Positions 40,929 through 50,066 of a DNA stretch of 64,000 nt are shown here, in pieces (position 1 is the first letter of the stretch; the number at the start of each line of letters is the position of its first letter). Under the pieces are notes generated by a model. That model did not search any database. It saw only the letters and a program-made list of their open reading frames with translations, and was not told the origin of the DNA. This DNA comes from Thermomonas brevis. Its GTDB lineage: Bacteria > Pseudomonadota > Gammaproteobacteria > Xanthomonadales > Xanthomonadaceae. A program made the position numbers and the translations under genes. Location: assembly GCF_014395425.1 (NCBI RefSeq), contig NZ_CP060711.1, forward strand, positions 3,371,502-3,435,501. Reading direction: 5' to 3'.

Positions 40929-42989
40929 ATGAAGCGTTCCCTGCTCGGCCTCGGCATCGCCGGCGTGCTGGCCGTCGCCAATTCCTCCGCCACCGCCGCC
41001 ACGCCCGCGGGCAAGCCGCAGCTGGGCAGCTTCGGCGTGGACCTGTCCGCGCGCGACACCTCGGTCAAGCCGGGCGACGACTTCAACCGCTACGCCAGCG
41101 GCCGCTGGATCGACACCTACGTCCTCAAGGACTACGAGACCAACTACGGCTCGTTCAACCAGCTGCGCGACCGCGCCGAGGAGCAGACCCGCGCGCTGAT
41201 GCAGGAACTGCTGGCGAGCAAGGATCTGGCGCCCGGCAGCAACGGCCGCAAGCTGCGCGACTACTACGACAGCTTCATTGACCGCGCCGCTCGCGACGCC
41301 GCCGGCATCTCGCCGCTCAAGCCGGTGCTGGAGCGCATCGCCGCGATCGACTCGAAGGACAAGCTGGTCGCCGCGTTCGGCAACGCCGGCATCGACGGCA
41401 GCGATGCGCCGTTCGGCCTGTACGTGGGCACCGACCGCAAGGACCCCGACCATTACCAGGTCGTGCTCGGCGTCGGCGGCCTGGGCCTGCCGGACCGCGA
41501 CTACTACCTCAATCCGGATGCGCGCTTCGTCAAGATCCGCGAAGCCTACGTCGCCCACATCCAGCGCATGCTCGGCTTCGCCGGCGTCACCGGCGCCGAC
41601 GCCAAGGCGCGCGCCGAGGCGGTGCTGGCGCTCGAAACCGCGCTGGCCAAGCCGCAGTGGGACCGGGTGAAGCTGCGCGACCGCGACAAGACCTACAACG
41701 TGTTCACCTTCGCGGAGTTGCAGCGGAAGTTCCCGGGCTACGACTGGGCCGCGCAGCTGCGCGCGCAGGAAATGCCGCAGCCGGACAAACTCAACATCAG
41801 CACGCCGGACGTGATCCAGCCGGTCATCGACGTGATCGGCGCCACGCCGCTGGCGACCTGGCGCGACTACCTCGCCTTCCACGCGGTGGACGGCAACGCC
41901 GATCTGCTGAGCAGCGAGATCGACGCCGCCTCGTTCGAGTTCAACGGCAAGGTGCTGGGCGGGCAGAAGGCGCAGCGCGAGGACTGGAAGCGCGCGATGG
42001 CGCTGGTCGGTTCGCGCGGCGGACTGGGCGAGGCGCTGGGCGAACTGTACGTGGCGCGCTACTTCAAGCCGGAAGCCAAGGCGGCGATGGACCAGCTGGT
42101 CGAGAACCTGCGCGCGGCGCTGCGCACGAACATCGAGCAGCTCGACTGGATGGGCGAAGCGACCAAGGCCGAAGCCTTCCGCAAGCTGTCCACCTTCCGC
42201 CCGAAGATCGGCTATCCGTCGAAGTGGAAGGACTATTCCAGCGTCGCGATCAAGGCGGACGACCTGCTCGGCAACGCCGTCGCCCTGCGCAGGTTCAATC
42301 GCGCCGACCAGAACCGCCGCGTCGGCCAGAAGACCGACCGCGAGGAGTGGGGCATGACCCCGCAGACGGTGAACGCCTACTACAACTCGGCGTTCAACGA
42401 GATCGTGTTCCCGGCGGCGATCCTGCAGCCGCCGTTCTTCGACGTGAACGCGGACGCGGCGGTGAACTACGGCGGCATCGGCGCGGTGATCGGCCACGAG
42501 ATGGGCCACGGCTTCGACGACCAGGGCAGCAAGTCCGACGCCGACGGCATCCAGCGCAACTGGTGGACCGACGAGGACCGCGCCCGCTTCGAGCAGCGCA
42601 CCAAGGCGCTGGGCGCGCAGTACGACGCCTACTGCCCGCTGGACGGCCAGTGCGTCAACGGCGGGTTGACCATGGGCGAGAACCTAGGCGACCTCGGCGG
42701 CCTGTCGATGGCCTACACGGCCTACCAGATCAGCCTGGGCGGCAAGCCGGCGCCGGTGATCGACGGCCTCACCGGCGACCAGCGCTTCTACCTGGCTTGG
42801 GCGCAGGTGTGGAAGGGCAAGTACCGCGACGAATCGCTGCTGCGGCTGATCAAGACCGACCCGCATTCGCCGGTGATGTACCGCGCCAACGGCCCGCTGC
42901 GCAATCTCGACGCCTGGTACAAGGCGTTCGACGTGAAGCCCGGCGACGCCATGTACCTGCCGCCGGAACAGCGCGTGCGTATTTGGTAA
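40929..42989 (+). CDS. M13 family metallopeptidase (neprilysin/PepO-like)
   Basis: The 686-residue protein has a signal peptide (LLGLGIAGVLAVANSSATAA) and the M13 fold. An N-terminal region (~45-470) starts DDFNRYASGRWIDTY. The zinc domain contains NAYYNSAFNEIVFPAAILQPPFFD, then GHEMGHGFDDQG with the HExxH ligands His523 and His527 and catalytic Glu524. The third ligand is Glu584 in GENLGDLGGLSMAY. The end, MYLPPEQRVRIW, is the usual M13 tail and substrate-site loop. It should cleave oligopeptides in the periplasm. Upstream is the module 2 XRE gene, apparently unrelated. Confidence 0.95.
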   Translation: MKRSLLGLGIAGVLAVANSSATAATPAGKPQLGSFGVDLSARDTSVKPGDDFNRYASGRWIDTYVLKDYETNYGSFNQLRDRAEEQTRALMQELLASKDLAPGSNGRKLRDYYDSFIDRAARDAAGISPLKPVLERIAAIDSKDKLVAAFGNAGIDGSDAPFGLYVGTDRKDPDHYQVVLGVGGLGLPDRDYYLNPDARFVKIREAYVAHIQRMLGFAGVTGADAKARAEAVLALETALAKPQWDRVKLRDRDKTYNVFTFAELQRKFPGYDWAAQLRAQEMPQPDKLNISTPDVIQPVIDVIGATPLATWRDYLAFHAVDGNADLLSSEIDAASFEFNGKVLGGQKAQREDWKRAMALVGSRGGLGEALGELYVARYFKPEAKAAMDQLVENLRAALRTNIEQLDWMGEATKAEAFRKLSTFRPKIGYPSKWKDYSSVAIKADDLLGNAVALRRFNRADQNRRVGQKTDREEWGMTPQTVNAYYNSAFNEIVFPAAILQPPFFDVNADAAVNYGGIGAVIGHEMGHGFDDQGSKSDADGIQRNWWTDEDRARFEQRTKALGAQYDAYCPLDGQCVNGGLTMGENLGDLGGLSMAYTAYQISLGGKPAPVIDGLTGDQRFYLAWAQVWKGKYRDESLLRLIKTDPHSPVMYRANGPLRNLDAWYKAFDVKPGDAMYLPPEQRVRIW

Positions 42990-43035
42990 ACGCGCCTGGG
43001 AAACGCGCCGGCAAGCGATCCGGCAAACGCGGCAC

Positions 43036-43066
43036 GATGCGGGCGGGCGTCAAGTCCGCCCGCATC
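43036..43066 (+). terminator. Hairpin after M13 peptidase gene
   Basis: GATGCGGGCGG and CCGCCCGCATC form a perfect 11-bp stem with a 9-base loop, 47 bases after the peptidase stop. It is followed by CGTTATCG, so the T-run is weak. A terminator or attenuator is the simplest reading. Confidence 0.5.
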
Positions 43067-43107
43067 CGTTATCGTGCCCACGGGATGACTTGCGAGACGG
43101 GGGCGGA

Positions 43108-43692
43108 ATGAAACTGGCATGCCGTTGCGGACAGGTGCAGGGCGAGGTCGATCCGCAGCGCGCCTACGCGCGCGCCACGTGTTACTGCCGCGACTGCCAG
43201 GCGTTCGCCCGCTGGCTGGGCGGCGAAGGATTGCTGGACGCCGCCGGCGGCACCGACATCGTGGCGATGGCGCCGGACGGGCTGCGCTTCACCCGCGGCT
43301 TCGACCAGGTGACCTGCATGTCGCTGGGCCCGCGCGGCCTGCTGCGCTGGTACGCCAGCTGCTGCCGCACGCCGCTGGGCAACATCCCGCGCGATTCGAA
43401 GCTGTACTACCTCGGCGTGCCGGTGCCCGCCATCGCCGAACCGGCGGAGGCCATCGACGCCGCCTACGGCCCGCGCGGACGCATCGCGGTCAACGCGGAA
43501 TCGGCGACGGGCGAAGTGGAATCGTCCGGGCTGGCGCGCTTCGTCGGCACCCTGCGCATCGTCGCCAACCTGCTCGGCGCGCGGCTGCGCGGCCGGCGCA
43601 ACGTATTGCTGTTCGATGCGGACGGCCTGCCGCTGCGCGAGCCGCTGGTGCTGGACAGGGCCGAGCGCGACGCGCTGACGGCCGGTTCGTGA
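43108..43692 (+). CDS. DUF6151/GFA-like cysteine protein
   Basis: The 194-residue protein opens with cysteine motifs KLACRCGQVQGEV (~4-12) and TCYCRDCQAFARWL (~27-34), typical of glutathione-dependent formaldehyde-activating enzyme (GFA)-like zinc proteins and of DUF6151. A later ASCCRTPLGNIPR keeps the pattern. Zinc binding is likely; enzymatic activity is not established for DUF6151. GGGGCGGA precedes the ATG at 43108. Confidence 0.82.
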   Translation: MKLACRCGQVQGEVDPQRAYARATCYCRDCQAFARWLGGEGLLDAAGGTDIVAMAPDGLRFTRGFDQVTCMSLGPRGLLRWYASCCRTPLGNIPRDSKLYYLGVPVPAIAEPAEAIDAAYGPRGRIAVNAESATGEVESSGLARFVGTLRIVANLLGARLRGRRNVLLFDADGLPLREPLVLDRAERDALTAGS

Positions 43693-43712
43693 CATCCGGA
43701 AGGAGCCCTCCT

Positions 43713-44198
43713 ATGCGCCGTTTCCATGCCCTGATGCTCGCCGGCCTCTGCGCCATCGGCGCCACGCATGCGGGCGAGCCCGCGAAGCCTTCCGACGCAC
43801 AACCCGCCCCCGGCTTCGACGCCGAACTCGCGCGTCGCACCGGCGCGGACGATTACGGGATGCGCAGCTACGTGCTGGTGATCCTGCGGACCGGCCCGAC
43901 GCCGGTGAAGGACCCGGAGGCGCGCAAGGCGATGTTTGCCGGGCACATGGCGAACATGGATCGCCTGGCCAAGGAAGGAAAGCTGGCGCTGGCCGGCCCG
44001 TTCGGCGATGCCGGCGGCGACTGGCGCGGCCTGTTCGTGTTCGCGGTGAAGGACATCGACGAGGCGAAGGCGCTGACCGCGACCGATCCGGTCATCCGGC
44101 AGGGCGAGATGGTGGCCGAATACCACGCCTGGTACGGCTCGGCCGCGACCATGCTGATCTCGGAACTGCACGGAAAGCTGGCGCGCAAGTCGTTCTGA
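43713..44198 (+). CDS. Secreted YciI-family protein
   Basis: The 161-residue protein has a signal peptide (FHALMLAGLCAIGATHA). The mature protein holds a YciI-like/YCII domain (~50-155): MRSYVLVILRTGP, MFAGHMANMDRLAKEGKLALAGPFGDAGGDWRGLFVF and ATDPVIRQGEMVAEYHAWYG. This dimeric alpha/beta-barrel family contains a conserved His-Asp pair of uncertain function. GGAAGGAGC precedes the start. Export to the periplasm is inferred from the signal peptide. Confidence 0.85.
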   Translation: MRRFHALMLAGLCAIGATHAGEPAKPSDAQPAPGFDAELARRTGADDYGMRSYVLVILRTGPTPVKDPEARKAMFAGHMANMDRLAKEGKLALAGPFGDAGGDWRGLFVFAVKDIDEAKALTATDPVIRQGEMVAEYHAWYGSAATMLISELHGKLARKSF

Positions 44199-44256
44199 GG
44201 CGCAGTGGATCGCTTGCACGGCTCGCGCGTGGGCGAGCCCGTGGCAAATGTTTTTA

Positions 44257-44316
44257 GACGCGGATCAACGCGGAAAAAATCTGATCCGGAAGATCTGATC
44301 CGCGTTTTTCCGCGTC
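44257..44316. repeat. Dispersed hairpin repeat family A, copy 3
   Basis: The left arm GACGCGGATCAACGCGGA (44257) and right arm CTGATCCGCGTTTTTCCGCG (to 44316) form the longest, best-conserved inverted repeat of the family. A weaker inner GATCCGG-AAG-A-TCTGATC sits in the loop. It lies between convergent genes (YciI-like and peroxiredoxin). Confidence 0.75.
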
Positions 44317-44355
44317 CAACGCTTCAAGAGGACGTTTGCCAGCGGCCGCGACCGG

Positions 44356-44901
44356 TCACTTCCCGCCGCGCTTCGCCTGCAACGCGCCCACCGCCTCCAG
44401 CATTTCCTTGACGTGCTGGTTGGGGTTCATCGCATCGAACTCCGCCGCGATGCGGCCGTCTTTGCCGATCAGGTAGGAGGTGCGGCTGGACAGGTCCGGC
44501 TTCATCGTCATGGTGGCGTCGAACGATCTGGCGATCTTCGCGCCCTCGTCGGCGGCGACCGGGAACTTGCCGGCGCATTTCTCGGTGTCCTTCGAGAACT
44601 CCTCCAGTCGGTCGGTATTGCCGGCGGTGATGCCGATCACACTCGCGCCCTGCGCCTTGAACTTGTCGATGGCCTGCGAGAACGCCGCCGCTTCCACGTT
44701 GCAGCCCGGCGTGAACGCGGCCGGGAAGAAGTACAGCACCACCGGGCCGTTCTTCAGCGCGTCGGCAAGATCGAAGGTGAAGGGCTGGCCGGCCAGATAG
44801 GCCGGTGCGGTGAACGCGGGCGCGGCGACGCCGGGTTTGAGCGCGGCCAGCGCCGGCGTCGAGAGGGCGAGGGCAAGGGCGAAAGCGACGAGGCGGCGCA
44901 T
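44356..44901 (-). CDS. Secreted peroxiredoxin, AhpC/TSA (Bcp-like)
   Basis: The 181-residue protein has a signal peptide (AFALALALSTPALAAL) and a thioredoxin-like peroxiredoxin domain. The peroxidatic cysteine lies in FTPGCNVEA (FxxPGC variant), with a second cysteine in EKCAG that could resolve the disulfide. It resembles Bcp/PrxQ (VVLYFFPAAFTPGCNVEA, VIGITAGN). It would reduce peroxides in the periplasm using a thiol partner. It follows repeat A3 and is convergent with the YciI-like gene. Confidence 0.9.
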   Translation of the reverse strand: MRRLVAFALALALSTPALAALKPGVAAPAFTAPAYLAGQPFTFDLADALKNGPVVLYFFPAAFTPGCNVEAAAFSQAIDKFKAQGASVIGITAGNTDRLEEFSKDTEKCAGKFPVAADEGAKIARSFDATMTMKPDLSSRTSYLIGKDGRIAAEFDAMNPNQHVKEMLEAVGALQAKRGGK

Positions 44902-44964
44902 GGCGGATTCCGGCGGGCGGGGATGCACTACCTTACCGCTGCCGGGTAATGCCGGCGTGATCGT

Positions 44965-46245
44965 TTATTTACGCAGCAGCGCCTTGTCGAGCCGGGCGGC
45001 GACGCCGACGTTGCGGCCGGCCAGATTGGGAACGCCGTAGCGCACGGAACTGCCCAGCAGGATCGCGCATTCGGACAGCGTGTAGCCGTAGTCCTGCTGC
45101 AGCCATTGCACCAGCCCGGTGGTGGCTGAGCGCAGCGCCTCGTCCAGCGAGCCGGCCTGGCCGAGCACCATGAGCTCGGTGGCCGATTCGACGCGCGGCA
45201 TGCGGATCGCCTTGCCCTTGATGACATCGACCGTGAGTTCGACGTCCATCGAGGTTTCCAGCGCGTACTGCGTGGTTTCGCCGTCGCCCTGCAGGGCGTG
45301 GGCGTCGCCCAGGTACAGCAGCGCGCCGGGCTGCTGCACGGGCAGGTAGACGGTATTGCCTTCCACCACTTCGTTGAAGTCCATGTTGCCGCCGAAGCGC
45401 CCGCTGTCGCCGGTGGACACGGGTGCGGCGCCGAAGCCCGGCGCGACCGCCAGCCCGCCGAGCATCGGCCGCACCGGGATGGACAGCCCCTTCAAGCGCT
45501 CGGTCGGCGTTTCCAGGCTGGCCAGCCCGCGCACGCGATCCAGTTTCCAGCGCACCGGTTTGCCCAGGTCGTTCGCCCCGGCCACCAGGCTTGCGCCCAG
45601 CGCGTGATCGACAATGTCGTCAAGGCTGTCGGCATAGCCCCGGTTCAGCCGCAGGCGCTTGATCCGCACGACCAACGTGTCGCCGGGCGACGCGGTGGCG
45701 ATGAAGAACGGGCCGGTCTGGGGATTGCCGAACAGGGCCTGGGTGTGCCCGTTTTCGTCCGCGCCGCCGGAGTCGAGGGTGGTGGTGTGGATGGTGTCGC
45801 CCGGCCAGACCGTCAGCACCGGCAGACGATGCGGGTCGAAGGTGTTGGAGTAGTCGGTTGGCGCGAACTCGTGGCGTCGCGGTGGCCCGGCGGGGCGGTC
45901 GGGGATGCGGCGCGCGGTGAAGGCGTGCTGGGCGCGCAGGGCCGGGTTGTTGGTGTCGGGGAACTCGGCGATGCCCTCGATGCGGCCGCCTTCGATGACG
46001 CCCGTGAACGAGTACGTCGCGTTGTTCGCATCGACGTCCTGGAACGTGATCGTCGAACCCGTGCGGCGTCCGGCGAGCTTGTCGCCGTCGATGTCGCCGG
46101 TGAGCGTGTCGCCGTCCTCGACCAGGGTGAGCGTCCGGTAGGCGGGGTTGCCCCACAGGTCGGTGGTCATGACCCATTGCCCGGTCGTCTGCGCGAACGC
46201 GACGCCGGGGAGCAGGCAGCACAACAGGGCAAGACGCTTCGGCAT
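44965..46245 (-). CDS. Acetamidase/formamidase family protein with N-terminal beta domain
   Basis: The 426-residue protein has a signal peptide (LALLCCLLPGVAFA). A ~90-residue beta-rich N-terminal domain (GQWVMTTDLWGNPAYRTLTLVEDGDTL) precedes the acetamidase/formamidase (FmdA_AmdA, PF03069) core: VLTVWPGDTIHTTTLDSGGAD, GGNMDFNEVVEGNTVYLPVQQPGALLYLGDAHALQGDGE and AVAPGF. The core hydrolyses short amides to ammonia and acid. The signal peptide places it outside the cytoplasm, unlike classical formamidases. No transport or nitrogen genes are nearby, so the substrate is unknown. Confidence 0.88.
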   Translation of the reverse strand: MPKRLALLCCLLPGVAFAQTTGQWVMTTDLWGNPAYRTLTLVEDGDTLTGDIDGDKLAGRRTGSTITFQDVDANNATYSFTGVIEGGRIEGIAEFPDTNNPALRAQHAFTARRIPDRPAGPPRRHEFAPTDYSNTFDPHRLPVLTVWPGDTIHTTTLDSGGADENGHTQALFGNPQTGPFFIATASPGDTLVVRIKRLRLNRGYADSLDDIVDHALGASLVAGANDLGKPVRWKLDRVRGLASLETPTERLKGLSIPVRPMLGGLAVAPGFGAAPVSTGDSGRFGGNMDFNEVVEGNTVYLPVQQPGALLYLGDAHALQGDGETTQYALETSMDVELTVDVIKGKAIRMPRVESATELMVLGQAGSLDEALRSATTGLVQWLQQDYGYTLSECAILLGSSVRYGVPNLAGRNVGVAARLDKALLRK

Positions 46246-46263
46246 CGGTATGCTCCGGTTCGG

Positions 46264-48251
46264 TCAGCGCAGCGTCGGCGCGGGCTGCGCCAGGCCTTGC
46301 CGCACGGCTTCGTCGATCAGGCTGCGCACCTGGCGATCGGCGATGCGGGCCTGCCGTTCCAACTGCCTGCCCACCGCTTCCATTTCCTTGCCGATCGCTT
46401 CCATCGGCTTGCTGGCGGCTTCCATTTCGCGGGCGACGGCTTCCATCCGTGCGCTTTCGCCGCGCATGCGCTCGTGCTGGCTCTGGAGCACGGTCGAGTG
46501 GCGTTCGATCTCCGCGCTCAACGCCTCATGTTGCGCACTCAACCGCTGCATCTGCTGATCCAGCTCCTGGCGTTGGGCGTCGCTGCCTGCCCGTACCTGC
46601 CGCTGCGCCAGCGCGCGCTGGCGCTCGGCCAACTCACGCTGCCGCTCGGCGATGGCCTGGATCGAACGCTCCGCTTCGCGCATTTGCGGCGTCTGTTCGA
46701 AGTTCGCATGCATGCCCTCCATGCGCTGGCTGATGGTTTCCAGCTTGCGCTGGTGCGGCTGCATCCGCGTTTCCAGTGCGTGCATTTTCGCTTCATGGGC
46801 TTTCGCGCCTTCCCACGCCTTGTCGGCGCGGGCCAGCAAGGCGGGATCGCGCAGGACGAAGGCCTTGCCATCGCGGCGGAACCAGATGAAGTCGCCGTCG
46901 ATGCCGCGCTTCGCGGCGGCGATGTCGTTTGCGTCGTCGAGATCGCCGGACATCGAGAAGCCGTTGCGGTTCCTACGCACCACCGCATAACCGTCGTCGC
47001 CGTGCCGGAACGCGGTGGCGACCGGCGCTGCGGCGCGAACCGGAGGCGCGGGTGGTGCGGGCGGTGCGGGGGGAGCAATGGGCAGGATTGGGGGGGCGGG
47101 GGAGCCGGCGGCGGTGCGGGAGGCGCGGGAGGCGTCGGAATGGCGGAAGACCCGGGATGCGCCGGCGGTGGTGCGGGAGGCGCCGGAATGGCGACGGAGG
47201 ATGGGGTGGCAGAGGTGCTTTGCGCGGATGGGCTGCGCGGCGAAGCGGCGTGCGCATACAGGCCCGCGCCGGCCAGCGCCAGGCCGAGCAGGGGCAGGAT
47301 CAAGCCGGGCGCAAGCGCGTGCGCGTGCGCGCGTGGGCGGAGCAGGTGCTGGATACGGGACATGAGCTGGCCTCCTTGGGCGGCGGGTGCGAAGTGCGGG
47401 AGCAGCGGCGTGGCTGCGTCGTCGAGCAGGCGGTCGAGTTCGGACAGGGCGAGGGCGAGATTGCGGCGCTGCCCCAGCGCGGCGGCGGCGAGGTCGTCGG
47501 CAATCAGCTCGCGCTCGCAGCGTATGCGGCGCGACAGCCACCACACCGCCGGGTGATAGAACAACAGCGCTTCGGCCACGCCCTGCAGCAGGTTGACCAG
47601 ATAGTCGTGGCGGCGGATGTGCGCCAGTTCGTGGGCGATCAGCGCTTCCAGCAGCGGCGCGGGCATGCGCATCGCCAGCGACGCCGGCAGCAGCACCATC
47701 GGCCGCCACCAGCCGATGGCCAGCGGCGAAGCGGCGTCGAGGGTCAGCCGCACCGGCACGTTGATGCGCAGGCCCAGCCGCGCGCCCAGCCGGTCGGCGA
47801 TGGATTGCTGCGCCGCCGCATCGTCCGTCCAGGCGCGTTGGCGCAGCCGTGCCACCCAGTACAGCCCACCGGCCAGGCGCAGCGACAGCACGCATGCGCC
47901 CAGCGCCCAGCAGGCGACCAGCCAGGGCAGGGCGTCGGTGATGCGGAGGGGGGCGTCGCCGGCCAGCGCTTGCCACGCGATGCCGCTCGCGCCGGTGGTG
48001 GGGGACGCGGACATCAGGCTTGCGGCAGCCGTCGTCGCCGGAACGGCCAGCAGCCGCATCAGCGTCAGCACCGGCAACAGCAGCGACGCCAGCAGCGCGG
48101 CGCAGGCCACCGCATAGCGTGTCTGCGGGCGAGCGTTGCGCAGCAGCGCCAGCGCCAGCGCAGCCAGCAGGCCGAGCAGCGCGCCTTGCCAGAGGAAATG
48201 CAGAAGCGTCGTGCCCAGTGCCGGTACCAGGTGGAAGAGGGCGTCACGCAT
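46264..48251 (-). CDS. M56 family metallopeptidase (BlaR1/MecR1-like), frameshifted
   Basis: The gene reads in two frames. The N-terminal ~390 codons encode the M56 membrane peptidase: LLHFLWQGALLGLLAALALALL, LLEALIAHELAHIRRHDYLVN (HExxH), CERELIADDLA and a fourth helix. The C-terminal ~270 codons, one base out of phase, encode a continuous extension (DDGYAVVRRNRNGFSMSGDLDDAND, then a long coiled coil with repeated RQREL/RQRAL). Inserting one base in a C7 run (plus-strand G7, 47090-47096) within the Pro-rich linker restores one ~662-residue protein. It is next to blaI, as for BlaR1. Either sequencing error, a real mutation, or programmed slippage explains the break. Confidence 0.82.
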
Positions 48252-48630
48252 CGCGGTTTTCCTCCAGGAAGCGCTGGATCTCGGCGCGTTCTTCGTCGCT
48301 GACCCGGCCGCCGCGCAGCGCGGCCATCACCAGCGCCTTGCCGGAGCCGGCGAAGGCCTTGTGGATCAGGTCGTCCAGCAGCCGGTTCTGCAAGGAGCCC
48401 TTCGCCTGCACCGGCGCATAGACGTGCGAGCGCTGGCTCTCGTCGCGCTTGAGCAGGCCCTTGCCGTGCATGATCTGCATCAGCCGCAGCACGTTGGCGT
48501 AGGTCAGCTCCGGGCGCTCGCGCCGCTGCGCTTCGTGGACCTGCCGCGCGGTGCTGGGGCCGAGCTGCCAGAGCGTGCGCAGCAGGCCGAGTTCGGCGGG
48601 CGTGGGTTTGGGCGGGCGGGGTGCGGGCAT
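48244..48630 (-). CDS. BlaI/MecI/CopY family transcriptional regulator
   Basis: The 128-residue protein has the BlaI winged helix (PTPAELGLLRTLWQLGPSTARQVHEA, LTYANVLRLMQIMHGKGLLKRDESQRSHVYAP) and a short dimerisation tail. It overlaps the M56 gene by 8 bases; such pairs (BlaI repressor, M56 transmembrane protease that cleaves it) form an inducible repressor system. No beta-lactamase follows, so targets are open. Two TGTCTAGA repeats upstream at 48696-48717 are the likely operator. Confidence 0.93.
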   Translation of the reverse strand: MPAPRPPKPTPAELGLLRTLWQLGPSTARQVHEAQRRERPELTYANVLRLMQIMHGKGLLKRDESQRSHVYAPVQAKGSLQNRLLDDLIHKAFAGSGKALVMAALRGGRVSDEERAEIQRFLEENRDA

Positions 48631-48695
48631 GGCGTCTGCGGAGTTCCGGAATACGGGGTTCGATGCGGCCTGCCGGCCACGGGTTTAGAAAACAA

Positions 48696-48717
48696 TGTCT
48701 AGAAAAATATGTCTAGA
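48696..48717. promoter_or_regulatory. Repeated TGTCTAGA operator upstream of blaI-M56
   Basis: TGTCTAGA occurs twice, at 48696-48703 and 48710-48717, 14 bases apart, in an AT-rich stretch preceding the BlaI-type gene start at 48630. An inverted repeat TAGAA-N6-TTCTA (48714-48729) overlaps the second copy. A BlaI-type repressor binding here would control its own operon and perhaps the Tat-exported protein at 48859, which starts 142 bases away in the other direction. Confidence 0.55.
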
Positions 48718-48858
48718 ACAATTTTTCTATTTCCGACGAACGGTCGGGCCGGGCCGGCGTCGCGGACTTCGACGGAGGTCACCCCGACTTCCGTCATGCG
48801 CCATCGCCACGGCGCGGTGCAAGACTGCCGCCGGACAACGCCGCCGGGGAGGCATCGC

Positions 48859-50004
48859 ATGCGCACCACACGTCGTGACCTGCTGAAGTTCGGAACGCTC
48901 GCCGCGGCCGCCGTCGCGCTGCCCGCCATCGGCATGCCGGAAACGGCGGCAGCGCCGGTCGGCAAGGCGGCGAAGCCGCTCGACATCCTGATCCTCGGCG
49001 GCACCGGCTTCACCGGCCCGTTCCAGGTCGCCTACGCGCTGGCGCGCGGGCACCGGGTGACGCTGTTCAACCGCGGCAAGCGGCCGTCGCCGGAATGGCC
49101 GGGCGAAGTGGAGCAGCTGCACGGCGACCGCAACACCGGCGACCTGGCCTCGCTGAAGGGCCGCAAATGGGACGTGTGCATCGACAACCCGACCTCGCTG
49201 CCGTTCTGGGTGCGCGACGCCGGCAAGGTGCTGAAGGGCAACGTCGGCCACTACCTGTTCATCTCGACCATCTCGGTCTATGCCGACGGCGCCAGGCCCG
49301 GCATCGACGAAACCGCGCCGCTCGCTCCCTACAAGGGCAAGGACGCGATGGCGGAAACCCAGCAGTCGCTGATGGCCGACATCGAGGGCCTGTACGGCCC
49401 GCTGAAGGCGCTGAGCGAGGCGGAGGTGCGCAAGCATTTCGGCGAGCGCAGCACGATTGTCCGCCCTGGCTACATCGTCGGCCCGCGCGACGAGAGCGAC
49501 CGCTTCAGCTACTGGCCGCTGCGGGTGGAGCAGGGCGGCGAGATGCTGGTGCCGGGCGACGGGCTGGACCCGATCCAGATCATCGACGGCCGCGACCTAG
49601 GCGAGTGGATGATCCGGCTCGCCGAGGCGAAGGCCTACGGCACCTTCAATGCGGTCGGCCCCGACTATCCGCTGCTGATGGACGCGATGCTGCACGGCTG
49701 CCAGGCGGTGACCGGCAAGGGCGTGCGGATGGTGCACGTCTCGCCGCAGTTCCTCGACGAACACAAGGTCGACACGCCGATCTGGGTGCCGCGCGAGGGC
49801 AATCCGTTCTCCGGCTACGGCAGCGTGAGCAATGCGCGCGCCATTACCGCCGGGCTCACCTTCCGTCCGCTGGCGACCACCGTGGCCGACCTGCTGGCGT
49901 GGTTCCACGGCCTGCCCGCGGAGCGCCAGGCCAAGCCGCGCGCCGGCATCCCGCGCGAGCAGGAAGCCGAGCTGCTGGCGCTGTGGAAGAAGCGCGGCGC
50001 CTGA
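48859..50004 (+). CDS. Tat-exported NAD-dependent epimerase/dehydratase-like protein
   Basis: The 381-residue protein begins with a twin-arginine signal (TRRDLLKFGTLAAAAVALPAIG). A Rossmann fold then follows: ILILGGTGFTGPFQVAYALARGHRVTLFNRGK. The C-terminal half contains YLFISTISVYAD and GEWMIRLAEAKAYGTFNAVGP, resembling extended SDR epimerase-like proteins (UDP-glucose epimerase-type). A Tat signal on a Rossmann dehydrogenase-like protein is notable, because NAD would need to be bound before export. The catalytic YxxxK is not obvious. Function is unknown. Confidence 0.82.
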   Translation: MRTTRRDLLKFGTLAAAAVALPAIGMPETAAAPVGKAAKPLDILILGGTGFTGPFQVAYALARGHRVTLFNRGKRPSPEWPGEVEQLHGDRNTGDLASLKGRKWDVCIDNPTSLPFWVRDAGKVLKGNVGHYLFISTISVYADGARPGIDETAPLAPYKGKDAMAETQQSLMADIEGLYGPLKALSEAEVRKHFGERSTIVRPGYIVGPRDESDRFSYWPLRVEQGGEMLVPGDGLDPIQIIDGRDLGEWMIRLAEAKAYGTFNAVGPDYPLLMDAMLHGCQAVTGKGVRMVHVSPQFLDEHKVDTPIWVPREGNPFSGYGSVSNARAITAGLTFRPLATTVADLLAWFHGLPAERQAKPRAGIPREQEAELLALWKKRGA

Positions 50005-50066
50005 TCCGCCGCGCTTCAGCGGGCCCCTGCTAGGCTGGCCGCCTCTGACAGTTCGGGAGCGCAGCC

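Noticed and set aside
45298-47556. 752-codon forward ORF
   Set aside because: Shadow of the acetamidase and M56 genes on the reverse strand; no signal, motif or ribosome site.
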